Below are positions 1 to 11,999 of a stretch of DNA of 64,000 nucleotides, in pieces. Origin of the DNA: Lottia gigantea (Eukaryota; Mollusca; Gastropoda; Lottiidae); contig NW_008710179.1 of the NCBI RefSeq assembly GCF_000327385.1, positions 1,135,411 through 1,199,410 on the forward strand, in the 5' to 3' direction. The notes beneath the pieces are model-generated. The model was not told the DNA's origin. It saw nothing but the letters and a program-made list of their open reading frames with translations, and made no database searches. The translations under genes were made by a program, and so were the position numbers. Positions within the stretch are counted from its first letter, which is position 1; every line of letters begins with the position of its first letter.

Positions 1-664
1 TTTATTTCTTTAACAACTGCCCTATCTTACACATATATGGTATAAACCTATCAAAATTTTGGCAGTTGATTACATGACTTGTTAAGACCAAATGGAGCTT
101 TTCCAAACCATTATATTTTGATGCAGATCTAGTAGTCGCTTATTCAACTCTGTTAGTTACCACACTTATTTATAATGTGCATTCACTACAGCAGGAAGCC
201 ATATCAATGAACATCTGTCAAATGATCACATGAAACTGTATGTGACAGCAAATTGAGTACTGACCTGCCAGCAGGTATTGGGTTGTCTTCTCTCTAGTAT
301 ATATTGTGTTAAAGGGGAGGGTTCTAACTCATATTTATCAAAGGGTAAATTATCTATTACCATGGGATCACTTAATGTACAAGAAAACCTCACGTTGGGA
401 TGAGCTGTTCTTGGTGGCTGAAATATAGATTCAGAATGGCTTATAAAACAGGAAGCAAAAAAGGTTAATCAAACAATGTAACAGGAAGTCAAAATGTCTG
501 CTTTTCTCTTAAATAAAGGTCTTGCAATGCCATGTGTGTGCAATGAGGGAATTTCTGTCAGAAAGACTTTCTCTTTCTTTTCATATTACAAAATCATGTT
601 AAGAATGAACTTAATTACTAAACTTCTATAATGGTAATGAACTAACAAAACCAAAATCCCTTAC

Positions 665-3600
665 CAAATTTGGATTTGTGGCATCAGGCCAAAATGCTTC
701 TGGGATAGGCCAGTGACCTACAGAATAACCTTTCTGTGCCGATCTTGGTACATAGATTAATTTACGGCAAGTATGCCAGGGTGCTGGTTGTGATGAATTT
801 ATTAGAGCTTTCTTTTCATCAATATCTTTCTCTATAACTATCTGTTTATTAATATCTTGATTTTCTGTAATCAATAACATAAGACTATGGTATCTTCAAT
901 TTTAATTAATTTCTGACATAAATAAAATGATGGTATCTTGATTTAATATAATAACATAAGATTATGATATCTTGATCTAATATCATAAATAAAATAAGAT
1001 TTGGGTATCTTGAATTTAATTTAATTTTGTATCTTGATTTAATATAAAATGTTCTACAAGAATATATACTGACCTTTGAGATTGCCATTAGCATCAGAAT
1101 CATTTCGATCATTAATAGAAGGTGGGTCAGGTCCAAACTTCTCAAAATTAATAACAACACCAGTCTGTACTTTCTGTACTAGAGATTCTAATGAGGAATT
1201 CAACATTTTTTGATTAAATATTGCATAGGAACGACCTGCAAAATAAAATGAGTTAAGATTGATATCAATAGATCTTGAAATAAAGTGGGTGAATAGGGGT
1301 AATCTTATAATAAATGAAAGAGCTTTATGTCTTACTACACCAATGGTGTACAGTCTAGTCCAACTCCAGCACCTATAGAACAAGTATGCACTACACATTA
1401 TGTAGAATACCATTAAGCAAAATTTATATTACTGTACTTTGATTTAGGGATGTTAACCTGTATTTGGCAATAATGATCCAATTATCTAAAGATAAAACAT
1501 CATGAAAATCTTGTGTAACAACAAAATAAATACTAACAAATCAACCATTAATTATATTGATGAACACCATTGTCCAGTCTCTTTAACACTTACCTCCAGT
1601 GACATCACACATGACATCAATAGGATGAGTTTCGGCAGACGGGATAAAAGGGAAGGAACCAATATCGGACGGAATAGATCCTGACATTCGCAGAACTATA
1701 CTAAATATTCTTTGATCCCAACGAAATGGTTCTTTAGTTAACTCAGAGCCTGGTACAGTGGAATCCATTGGTAAATTTAACTAAAATATACATAACCAAC
1801 TAAGTTCAAATATCTTTATTGTCTTCTATTTCTGACTTGTCTGAGATCAAATCTTGAATTCAAGTACTTCAAAAAATATGTTGCTCTGGAAAATTTACGT
1901 TGCTTCGTGGGTTGATACTTATAGATCTGTTTTGAAACCAATCCCCTACAGAGACACTCAAAAGTTCAAGCATTGCCATGGTTACCTGTGGTTGTACAGA
2001 ACTGGTACTAGTTAAAGGACTGTTATCTGTTATAACTATTATCACAGCAGGTTCGAGATAGAATGGACATCTTCCCTGGAAAAATAAGAAAGTAAATATA
2101 TAAGCTTATGTTTGTTAACTTGCGACCACAAGGAGAAATTTGTATAATTTGAGAATATGAATAATTAGAGAGATTTAACTGCAAAAGGGTCAAGGTCACC
2201 ATGGGAGCTATTTTAGGAAGTAATTGGGTAATTACTGGCATTTTTAGGAACCATTAAGATACAAGATTTTCAGATTGTCTCAACTAACCATTTTTGGCCA
2301 AATTTTTTGCATCAAAAACAAGTCCTCACCTGTCCATAAGTGTCAATACCAGTCTGCATACGATTGATATTCAACAAATCAAAGGCATGTTTCAATGATG
2401 AACCTAATGTAGAGAGTCCACCAGCTTTTAAATGACGTAATTCACTGACGAATGTAGCATGACTTTCTTTCCATCCTGCCTGAAATTACAAAATGACCAT
2501 AAAAAAATAGTTGAGAAACTTAACATGAAATGATGACTGTTAATAAGATCGATAATAATAATTAAATTGTTGAAGAACCAAGCCAAAGTATATGTTTAGT
2601 AATCGAGACCTGTCCTGCATATTGATTTCAAAATGTACCAGTAATAATAGTTAATAATCCCATGAGCAAAGATTCTACTCACTATCTCTGATAAGATCAA
2701 TATTTAGATTCAATAAAGAAAATTATTATGCAACAGTGATTTTTTGTAGATGTGGCCATTTGCATGCTTTTCCCATATATATTGTAACATGTATGGGCAC
2801 AAAATAGGAAAGATTAAAGGCCTGATAGAACTCTAAATCAGGAATTGATGTTGTAAATGCATACACAAGTTGCCCCAAATAAGTGTAATTTTGGATTTGT
2901 AGATGCAAGGGGGTGGAATGTTCCTATGATTGTTAAAAGGTTTTATAAGAGAAACTCTCTTATAGGAGCACTGACCTAGGTCACAAGTAGAGACCTGAAT
3001 TTCAGGATTGGAATACATCAATTTGATAGAAAATTACCTACTTCTGGAGATATTTACAAGATAAGCAAATAATTCAGAAATGCAAAGCGATTGTTTCAGG
3101 GTGTAAATGAAAGGGGATCTAATCTACCATGAACATTACTTAGATTTGTATTCCTTTTGTAATGCTCAGTTCACACCAACGGCGCTTTGATCGCGCTTTA
3201 GAGCGGCGTACAAAGCGATACCAAAGCGTAACAAAGCTCGACTAAAGCGCCAGAGTCGTAATAGATCGTTGGAAAGCTTTGAGCAAAGCTGGATATTCGG
3301 CAAGAACGCAGAAAAAATTTAAACTGTTTAAAAATTTTGGGCGCTCTGTCACGAATTGATTAAAGCGCCGAGAACGTATCAAAGCTTAACAAAGCTTGAC
3401 TCAAAGCGTAGGAAAGCTTAACAGAGCTTTATTCAAAGCGGGGACCCCAGTCTTCACTTGATCAAAAGCGGCATGAAATCGGCCATTTCGAAATTTTCAA
3501 ATGCGTAACAGAGCTTAACAATGCACAACAGAGCTTGATAATCGTATCAGAGCTTGATTTAAAGCGTCATAACCTCATCAAAGCTTAATAAAGCTTATCA

Positions 3601-6323
3601 AAGCGTGATTTAAAGCGTAACAAGGCCTGATCAAATCGGGAAATAATTCGTCCCCAAAGCGTAACCAATTCGTATCAGAGCTTATCAGAGCGTAACATTA
3701 CTTAGGAGATCGTGATATTTTTGGAAAAGTAAACAAAAAATGATGGCGCTTTGCTCGCCAATTTAAAGCGCAGCATTCGCCGTTGGTGTGAACTAGGCAT
3801 AAGCAGTCACCAAACTTTTAGTATAGATGTTAGGGAATTCATCCCAGGGGCATTTTTAGCTATAGAATTGTATGTTGCATCAAAGGTATTATTTGATTGT
3901 CATGCTGTATATTTAGGCCGTTAGGTACAACTGTTTGTATTGGTCAATCCAGAAACTCTTCCTTCACAATCGCTTGGTTTTTGGTTTGACTGTGTAGATA
4001 CCGAAACCTATTGGCATAACAAGATCTCCAATGGAATGATTGGTTGAAATGAAATGATTCACGACTGGTCTGTCTTCTTTATGAAGAATGTCAAAGCGAT
4101 GACCGCTAAGACGAGTATGTGTATTGTGGAACAATGATAGCATAAATTTGCACTTACATCTGTGTATAATGTCACTAATCACAGAATATGCTTTATCCAT
4201 TAAGGAAACAATTAGTTTTAAAGGAATTGCAGGAAACACAGATGTCTGATCAAAAATTGATTAAAATTGGAATGGTGCAAATAGATACTATCAGTCCCTG
4301 ATATACATAAAAAATTTAGAAAACTTCTTTACAATCCCTTTAAGATTTCTACCTACTGTATATAGAAATAACTATATCTAGATCAGTCAAGCTGTTACAA
4401 CTATAAATGAACATCAGCTATAAAGCTTTAATAGATCCCAATTATTCAGTCGCTTTTTGAGGCCATACCTGTCTATTGATCTAGACAAGTTGTAAAGTAT
4501 TAAAATTATACTTTCAGAGCCATTATTTATTTTAATGTAGTTCTCTTAATTTTTTTTTTAATATAGAGTAGAATCAAAACCACTCACATATTTCTATGAT
4601 AAAAAGACCAGCTTTAGACAATCATGTTTTTACTTTTCTTTTGATGGCTGTTTATACCTGTAATGCTCCAGGTTGGCAAACGAGTACTAACTTAACAGCT
4701 AACTGCCTCAAGGTCTGCAAGAATTTTTTTTCTTTTATTTATTGACAGTGTCATGCAAAACATAATGCAAGAATCTTACTTTGCTGCTCCTAAATGGAGC
4801 TAATGATATTCATTGAGAGCACAAGAAGGAAAACTTTTTATGGACAACAGTGCCCATGAGCATACTCCATTTCCAACTTTCCAGGGATTTTAAATGTGCA
4901 GAGACAGCACACAAGGTATTAGTTTCATTATCTTTCGGCGGAAATCTTAAAATCTAAGAGTCTTTCCAAAAAGCCCAGAATTTGAAGTTGGAGAATTACG
5001 ATTCGTTTAATCACTCTTATGAAAATAACTTTGACATATTTCTTAGCATGTTACTATTAGGCTTTGTTTATCATTTATGCCTTAAATTTAACTTCTTACT
5101 GACATTATATCTGATATGGCAGCTTTTAATGCTAGCTAAAGATGTTATTAGATTTTGGTTTTTGTGCCATTGATAGAACCAAAAGTTACATTCACTTATC
5201 TAAAGTTTTTCACATTTTCTTTTCTTTCTAAGTACCGGGGTGTGTTGGTTAAGTCCAATCTTGAATACAGGATAGATAAGACTTTGTTAAGTATCAATAG
5301 GCATTTCAAGTATATTATCTTGATTAAGGCATAACTTCCAATTATTTAAGCCTTTCAAAAGCTAATTCTTTATGTAAGGTTCTATCTTAAATACAGAAAT
5401 TCCCTAGATTTAATTGGTCATTTGAGCATGAGCAATAAACAGTATATGCTCTCAATTATTGCCAAAATCACATTAAAAATTACAGCTTGAATAGAACCTC
5501 TTATTCGTTGAATAGCACCATTTGTTGACAAAATTGTATCTAAAAAAATATAATTTTATGTAGTGTAAAATACTTGTTTAGTATTCCCTAAACTTTGAAG
5601 GACTGATCTAGCCCAGAATGTTTTCATTTGTTTACCTATGTTTACATCAGTGAGACTTTAGGTACTTACACCAGAGAGAGAAAAATGATATCAAAGAATC
5701 TGTTTAGTTTTTTTTGGAAATTAATTTGCGGCCGAAATTCATATTTCACGAAGTGATATACTTTGACCCGATTAATTTGCATATATGCAAATGAGATAAG
5801 TTTACTAGACATGCGCAATATCCATATCCATTCCCACAATCCTTCCACACAGAAGGGCAGAAAATGGCGGGGTTGGTTCTTTGACATTTCAGCTCTCTGA
5901 ATTTTGGTGGTCTGTCGTCACCAAACAAGCACTTCCATCTTTCGCACTTGGCCATTACCTAGTCTTTGATGTAAACTCAGGAAACATCTGGTTCTTCACT
6001 GGCAAAGGGGTTCTATCCAGCTGTCATCTTGGATTATTTTTACCTTGACGTTCAATGGCGGATCTTCATAAGTCAGCAACATGTATCGGTCCCATCGACT
6101 ATTAGGATCGCGGGATCTTATCTGAATAATAAAAGAAATAAAGAATCATTTGACCTTATAATTTGCCGAGATGTTAGGAAACATTTTCGGGCAGAAAAGG
6201 GTCTATTATTACCTTCATAAACGTCTCAACAGCTGCCTTTGCGACATCGATAAAAGCGGTTCCCAAATATGTGCGTTGATTCATAGACGCACTCGTGTCA
6301 ACAAGGAATAATATGATCGTCAT
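665..6323 (-). CDS. INTS6: Integrator complex subunit 6, N-terminal part (gene runs off left edge)
   Basis: Seven coding exons on the minus strand: 6213-6323, 6044-6121, 2330-2479, 1986-2075, 1594-1780, 1074-1235 and 665-864, about 325 residues. All junctions are GT-AG and phases close. The start MTIILFLVDTSASMNQRTYL, the von Willebrand A-type MIDAS motif DTSAS (residues 9-13), and the blocks PGSELTKEPFRWDQR, SLESLVQKVQTGVVINFEK and GHWPIPEAFWPD match INTS6 by recall. INTS6 is a nuclear scaffold subunit of Integrator, which cleaves nascent snRNA and paused Pol II transcripts and recruits PP2A. The 3' exons, coding the rest of the protein, lie left of position 1; bases 1-664 read as intron with no exon seen. 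Intron 2 (2480-6043) is large and holds a Harbinger-like MITE and a Penelope-like scrap. DDX26B/INTS6L is the vertebrate paralogue; invertebrates usually have one gene. Confidence 0.95.
3163..3799. mobile_element. PIF/Harbinger-like MITE, 637 bp, in INTS6 intron 2
   Basis: The ends are inverted repeats of about 20 bp (core AGTTCACACCAACGGCG at the left, its complement at the right, with two mismatches in the outer bases). TAA flanks both sides (3160-3162 and 3800-3802), the 3-bp target duplication size of PIF/Harbinger transposons. There is no coding capacity. The interior is packed with degenerate repeats of AAAGCG, AAAGCTTA and CGTAACAAAGC, themselves partly palindromic, so the single strand could fold heavily. 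It is a non-autonomous element; family assignment rests on the TSD size only. Confidence 0.75.
3964..4239 (-). mobile_element. Possible Penelope-like retroelement fragment (GIY-YIG tail)
   Basis: A short minus-strand reading stretch contains TRLSGHRFDILHKEDRPVV followed by NHFISTNHSIGDL. This resembles the R-x-x-x-H-R ... RPVxxHF ... HSxxDL region found after the reverse transcriptase in Penelope-like elements with a GIY-YIG endonuclease. It is a fossil scrap inside INTS6 intron 2; no other part of the element was recognised. Assignment is by recalled motif only. Confidence 0.4.
4238..4343 (-). mobile_element. MITE family B, end fragment
   Basis: The sequence ending in ACAATCCCTTTAA recurs, with the same internal blocks (AAAATTGGAATGG, ATACATAAA), at 39408-39593, and in shorter form at 51579-51837 and 58890-58950. 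The shared terminus and dispersed copies mark it as an interspersed non-coding repeat. Confidence 0.5.
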
Positions 6324-6454
6324 ATTGCTATTAAATGTCTATTATGAGAGCTCAAAACCGTCGTTTCCGTATAAAACGGTTTATTTTGTCGGAAAATCCG
6401 ACAATCACTCCGCTTTCGGACACTACCGCACTTCATCTGACTGCTTTTAGCAGC

Positions 6455-6520
6455 CAGCGAGCACGCCACGATTGGTGACCACGTGACCTTCTCGCCATTG
6501 CGATTTTGATTGGCTAAAAA
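6455..6520. promoter_or_regulatory. Likely INTS6 promoter with E-box and inverted CCAAT boxes
   Basis: Just upstream of the INTS6 start codon there is a locally CG-richer stretch with a CACGTG E-box (6480-6485) and two ATTGG (inverted CCAAT) motifs at 6471-6475 and 6509-6513. There is no TATA box. This is typical of a housekeeping promoter; function is inferred from motif content and position only. It could also serve the rightward LRR gene, whose 5' leader exons are not located. Confidence 0.45.
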
Positions 6521-6523
6521 TAA

Positions 6524-8600
6524 GTCAATATGGAGCAGTCGTTGTAACTTAGAATGTAAACAAAAACAAATCCGCTGGTTTTACAACCATTGTTGCTACC
6601 TTCGGGTAACGTTTTAAGAATTTTAAGCTCATATGCTTATTTTCCGTTAACATTTAACGATAATTTGCAAAATCGTCAATTTTGTGAAATTAAAAACTTC
6701 TAAAAATAAGTTGATAATGATACGTCCCTTTCTGTCATTGACGTCTTGCTACAAAGTATAAGGGTGTTGTACATGCAGCTATGTAGTAAGCATTCATTCT
6801 TTAGCTTGATAAAGAGATAGACCTAATTATAACCATGACGGCTGTATCAAACAATAACCAACATAGTCTATTTTTGGCTTAGCCTTCACTTATATATTTA
6901 TAACAAAGATTAATGATCATAACTGGAAAATGATAGAAATAATTGAATGAATGAATGAATAATTGAATGAATGAATGAATAAAATTGTCTTTGCTGACTT
7001 GCACTGCTTTACCTTGCCCATAAATGAAAGATCATAATACAATCATTGTAACGTACAAGGACTTTTATATTCCTGACTTAACTGCAAACCTGAATCAATA
7101 AATAGGCTTATCCATATCTATAGGCTATTTCACAATATCTTTTTACACACTTGTAGAGTTTTCCTTTTTTGTACTTACAAGCGAAAGAAATTTACTATTG
7201 AATTATTATAACTGAATTCAAATTTGTCCCTCATTTAAGAAATATTAAGTTTTCAAGTGTACATCATTTGTCTTGGACTGCAGGTCTTTTCCATCCATAG
7301 AAATTGCAACTCAAAAAAATCTCGTTTTGGACTAAAAATTTCTTCTGTAATTCTGTAAAATCAAATTCTGAAAAGAAACATTTTATTATGAGGGTTCATC
7401 AACTCAAAGATAAACTTAAACCTTCACTTTTAGGATGCTCTGTCAATTCTTGTAAAGTTATTCTTGGTCAAATAGTTATACAGTATTCACGAGCTTTCAG
7501 TATACTTATATCAAAGATATTTGGGTTTACTAGGCCTATTGTTTATTAGGATGTAATATATAATTTCACATGCATATCAGGACAGAGTTAGCAATTAGAG
7601 ATTGAATATGATAATATCTACTGAAAGAAATTGTTTAATAGGGTTAACTACAGTAGGTTAGCAATGAGGAAGTCTAAAGTTTAAACAGAATAGATCAAAA
7701 AACTATGACAAGTACATGTGTCATGTAGTTGCCTCATTCCAAAATTACTTGTGAAGGAGTTAAATGTATTAAATAAATAAGAACACTATTATGGATAATA
7801 CAACTCCTTCCTTTAATTTTTGCAACGTTTCAATTCACATACAGGAATCTTATCATTATGATGTAAAACACATTGCACTGGACATATTTTAATTTGAAAG
7901 GAATTATAAAATACAGAAAACAGATGTAAATTGATATTTTATTTGTATATTTGTAGGTGACAGCAGAATTTAATATGGACCATATATCAACTGTTCAGGA
8001 TAATGTTGAGGTGTGAAGTTCACAAATAGAATGGTTTTCTTACAATGTGATTTGTATTTGTTAATATTTTTTTTTCCTTTTTATCATGCTGTACAATTAT
8101 GTAATATCTAGGTGATCCAATGCATGTATTTTCAATTAATAAGGGATAAATTGCTTTATGAGCTGAGAAAATTCAACTACCTGTATCCCTTACTGGAATA
8201 AAAATCCATTTCTGGATTATCATCAATTTCAAATTCAACATTTTGGATTTACTGTCTCATTGGTTTCAGATATTAAATTTCATTCCTTTGAATATTAAAT
8301 GGTGTGCTACTGAAAGAAACCGCAATGCTTAGTTTCTACTTCCAAACTATAAAGTGAATTTTAAAATTGCATCTGGCTACATTGACCACTTTTTGATTTG
8401 TGCTATTGGTCCAAAATGACTAGTGCAAACCATGAAGTATTATTGAACATCACAAGGAATTGATCTTTTTTATCTTTTAAGTATCTTGTAATCTTTGAAT
8501 TAGATGCTTATGTAACATAGCAATTCTCAGGAATATTTTTATTATCCAGCTTTAATGATATTATAATTTCTATACTTGCAACCTTTTTAAAAATAATATT
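6524..8600. other. Intergenic / possible 5' leader region of the LRR gene
   Basis: No recognisable protein-coding exon was seen. A short TGAA microsatellite (TGAATGAATGAATGAAT) lies near 6945-6982. A possible non-coding leader exon sits near 7957-8010, preceded by TTTGTAG and followed by GTGTGAAG, and an acceptor-like TTTTTTCAG ends at about 8608, just before the LRR open frame. These splice sites are suggestions only. Confidence 0.35.
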
Positions 8601-8706
8601 TTTTCAGGTTAATGGTTATGCAGCTGGTAGTTTATGAATTGATGCATGGCTTAATGTATGGTTCAAGGGAGACAAATCCATATTAAAATTAAAATTTGCA
8701 TTCATA

Positions 8707-10368
8707 ATGGTATCAGCTTCTCCTGCTACAATAATTGTAAACTTCTTCATTGTGATTATAACCTCTGATATAAGGAAATGTGAAATTCCATGTCCACCAA
8801 AGTGTTTATGTGGATTGTCTTCAGGCTCCGAAATTACTATAGATTGTTCATCTCGAAACCTAGCCAAATTAGAACATTTGGAACTAGCTCAAAATTTAGA
8901 AATTAATAGGTTGAATTTAAGTTACAACCACATCAGCAGTGATAAAATACCAATCATTAAAAGTTTGAAAATCTTAGACTTGAGCCATAATAATGTTCTT
9001 GATATACCCAAGATCCTTACACAATTTCTTAATCTTGAAGTTTTAAATCTCTCCCATAATGCTTTTCAGACCATTCCAAAAAATTTACCTCCAAAACTCA
9101 AAGTTCTGAAATTGAGCTATAATAGTATTAAAATCGTTGATTTTCCAGTATTTACCACACTTTTGAATCTCCAAGCTCTTTATTTGGATTTCAACATGAT
9201 TTCAAACATTGAAACTTCAACTGGCCACACTGAGTTTAAGAAATTAGAAGTCTTGAATCTAAAAAGTAACAAGCTAAAGAGACTTTCTCATCATTTTTGG
9301 GAATCATTAGAAAATGTTAAAAAGCTATCTTTGTGCAATAATTCTTTGGATTCCATTTCTGATGCCACTTTTGTGAATTTTGCACATTTAAATCATCTTG
9401 ATTTGTCTCACAATAACCTTCAAGAAATTCCTGCCGACATTTTTGTGCTGAATACCAACTTGAAATACTTGATTGTGTCTAACAATTTGTTAAAGAAAAT
9501 TCCAAAAGGTCTACCAATGTTAGAGTGGTTAGATCTTTCTTACAACCAAATACGCCAAATTTCAGAAGATCACAGCAATGATTTGTACCCACAAGAGATA
9601 TTTTTGATAGGAGGCAATCCATATCATTGTGATTGTGACTTACTGTGGTTAAAGGAATACTATCACACACGCGAATTTCTTAAAATGATAGTGAACATTG
9701 ATCCTCTCAAATTCATTCCTGTGTGTGCTAGTCCTGGAAAATTGGCAGGGAAATCATGGGAAGTTTTAGATGACACTTTATTTGGATGTGATGTTAATTA
9801 TGTTGATAGTGCATCAAAATCTCAGGAATTTCTGGAAGGTTCCTCTGAGGTTCCATCTTGGAGAATATCTGATCTCTTTATCAAAATATCTGAAGTTGGT
9901 GACACTTATATACACATAGTTTGGAATTCATTGGCAGTTAAGTCAGACTCATCGAAAAATGTCATTTTCTTCAGTATTCATCCATTTGGAAAAAAACATT
10001 TACGACAGAAAGCCATGTTGGAAATTAAACTTGGAAAATATGTAGTCCGAAATTTAGATCCAAATAGGCAATATCTTTTATGCATAGGAATCATTCCACC
10101 AAATGAAAAATCTGCTGATATTTCATTAAATAACTGTCATGAAATTGTTACCTTGGAAACACCCTTTAGTTTTAGTGTGCAATCTGTGATATCTTACAGC
10201 TTTTTGCTTATATTTTCTTTTGTTATTGTTTACTATTTTAGCATTTGGGCGTTAAATCTCAAAATATTTTATAATTTTGTTAAATTCCTTCAAAAGGATT
10301 CAGTTCAACTGACCAAAAACGACTATGCAATTACACCAAAATCCATTTTAAAGAAGAATAAAACTTAA
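8707..10368 (+). CDS. Secretory leucine-rich repeat / fibronectin III single-pass membrane protein
   Basis: A single uninterrupted 553-codon frame. Residues 1-22 are a hydrophobic signal peptide. An LRRNT cap follows (cysteine pattern in CEIPCPPKCLCG), then about nine to ten leucine-rich repeats (for example LEVLNLSHNAFQTIPKNL), an LRRCT cap starting NPYHCDCDLLWLKEYY with later paired cysteines (residues about 305-370), an FN3-like domain (about 388-480), a transmembrane helix (about 493-517) and a short basic tail of about 38 residues. This architecture is that of neuronal or immune LRR receptors such as TRIL, Tartan/Capricious-like and LRRC proteins; I cannot name an orthologue. It probably acts at the cell surface in adhesion or ligand binding. 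There is no TIR or kinase domain, so it is not a Toll receptor. An acceptor-like site about 100 bp upstream suggests a 5' UTR intron. A polyadenylation-type AATAAA lies near 10991. Confidence 0.9.
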   Translation: MVSASPATIIVNFFIVIITSDIRKCEIPCPPKCLCGLSSGSEITIDCSSRNLAKLEHLELAQNLEINRLNLSYNHISSDKIPIIKSLKILDLSHNNVLDIPKILTQFLNLEVLNLSHNAFQTIPKNLPPKLKVLKLSYNSIKIVDFPVFTTLLNLQALYLDFNMISNIETSTGHTEFKKLEVLNLKSNKLKRLSHHFWESLENVKKLSLCNNSLDSISDATFVNFAHLNHLDLSHNNLQEIPADIFVLNTNLKYLIVSNNLLKKIPKGLPMLEWLDLSYNQIRQISEDHSNDLYPQEIFLIGGNPYHCDCDLLWLKEYYHTREFLKMIVNIDPLKFIPVCASPGKLAGKSWEVLDDTLFGCDVNYVDSASKSQEFLEGSSEVPSWRISDLFIKISEVGDTYIHIVWNSLAVKSDSSKNVIFFSIHPFGKKHLRQKAMLEIKLGKYVVRNLDPNRQYLLCIGIIPPNEKSADISLNNCHEIVTLETPFSFSVQSVISYSFLLIFSFVIVYYFSIWALNLKIFYNFVKFLQKDSVQLTKNDYAITPKSILKKNKT

Positions 10369-11999
10369 AATGTATGACACAGAGGTTCTTATTTTACCCC
10401 ATCTCAATCCAATCTGATCCAAGAGCTTGTATGAAGTCAACATTTAGTCCAAGAATTTCCAGTTGTGGCTGATAGATTATATTGGACAAGTACATTATGG
10501 TTATTTTGTGCATGTTCCAAGAGCTAGATATTTAATGGCTCATACTGCACTGGTTGATTATTTAAAAAGGAATCAAAACTGAAGTCATATTGCTTAAAAC
10601 TTTCAAAACAAGCGAGATTTTCACATATTTTTGCTAATATAAATAGAAATTCATTTCCACAGAAGGTATTTCTTGATATTCTGAATCCACTTGTAAAGAA
10701 TGGATCAACTAATGCAACAAAATTAATCAAAGTATTGCAGATGCCAAAGCATATATAACATTGTAAATTGATAAAGATGAACTAAATGCTGAGGCCTCAT
10801 ATGGCTACAAAGTGTTAAGATGCATATTTTTGTACATTTTATTACAAAGTATTGCATATTATGTAAATACAACAAACAACAGAAGTTTACACCAGTACAC
10901 AAAAACTTGAAAATGATCAGCTGTTCTACTGGCACTTTAGAATTATGAATTGAAAAGACTCATTAAGGGCTATTAAAAGGCATCATTCAAAATAAAAAGC
11001 AAATATTAAGACCATGTTTATCTATTCATAAGCACATTGCTGTAACTGAGATGAGATGTAAACTGACATCATTTAACTCATAAATTTAAATATATAGCAT
11101 TAGCATAAGATAATCAAGAAATTAATTCTAAAAATAAAGACATTTAAAATAAGAGACAAATGGAAAAAATATGAAAGATAAAATAATTCTAAATTATGGA
11201 TAAATATAATAATACATGAACAATGAATGATATCAAATGCTTGTGGTAAAAGTGATATGTAGTATTAAGTATATACATGTACATACATATTTTGCAACAT
11301 GCTCTGCAACCAACAAACCAGAATGGTTTAAACATTAATTACCATTCAATAAATTCTTTCAAACAATTATGTTTTAAAATTTAAAGGAAATTCTTCAAAA
11401 AGTATAAAAGTTCTCCCTGTTAAAAGTATTGGTCCATTTATGCTGATATCAACAATATTAATAACCATCAAATATAACAATAAATAAAGATATCATTAAC
11501 TAATAACAATTAAATGTAACAATGTTAGAGAGTAATGAGTGACAGTGGAACTTTACCATATAAGATATTAAACCTTACAAGCAGCCATCCATATTACTTT
11601 TCAGAAGTAAAATCTAGTGCCGTTTTGTCCTGCAATTCATCAAGAATGCCACCTCTTAGTTATCGACACTCTCATCTGCAGAAATTAATGATTTTTAGCG
11701 CTTTTAACTGTCTATGAGAATATCTATAATGGCCTGAATTTTAACTATACATTTTTGTTGAATCACATACTATATTATTGTCAAATTTCAATTCTGAAAA
11801 GTGATAAAAGATACTATGACTGGTGTAAGAAAACTGTAGCCCAACAGACATTTTTTCATAGTCTTGAGACATTTAACCAACTTTCTGTTAATCATAATGT
11901 CACACACATCAATTTTATCGCCTGACATTTTCTATTTGTAGTCAGACAGGACTGTCACTAACTCCAGAATCAACGACCTTTGGATTTTGCACTTTGGTA
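10369..11999. other. Intergenic, convergent 3' ends of LRR gene and BIVM
   Basis: AT-rich sequence holding the presumed 3' UTRs of the two convergent genes. No gene, RNA or clear mobile element was recognised. Confidence 0.5.

Noticed and set aside
5666-6220. Several short open frames near the INTS6 start on both strands
   Set aside because: They overlap INTS6 exon 2 and its flanks in other frames and have no homology.
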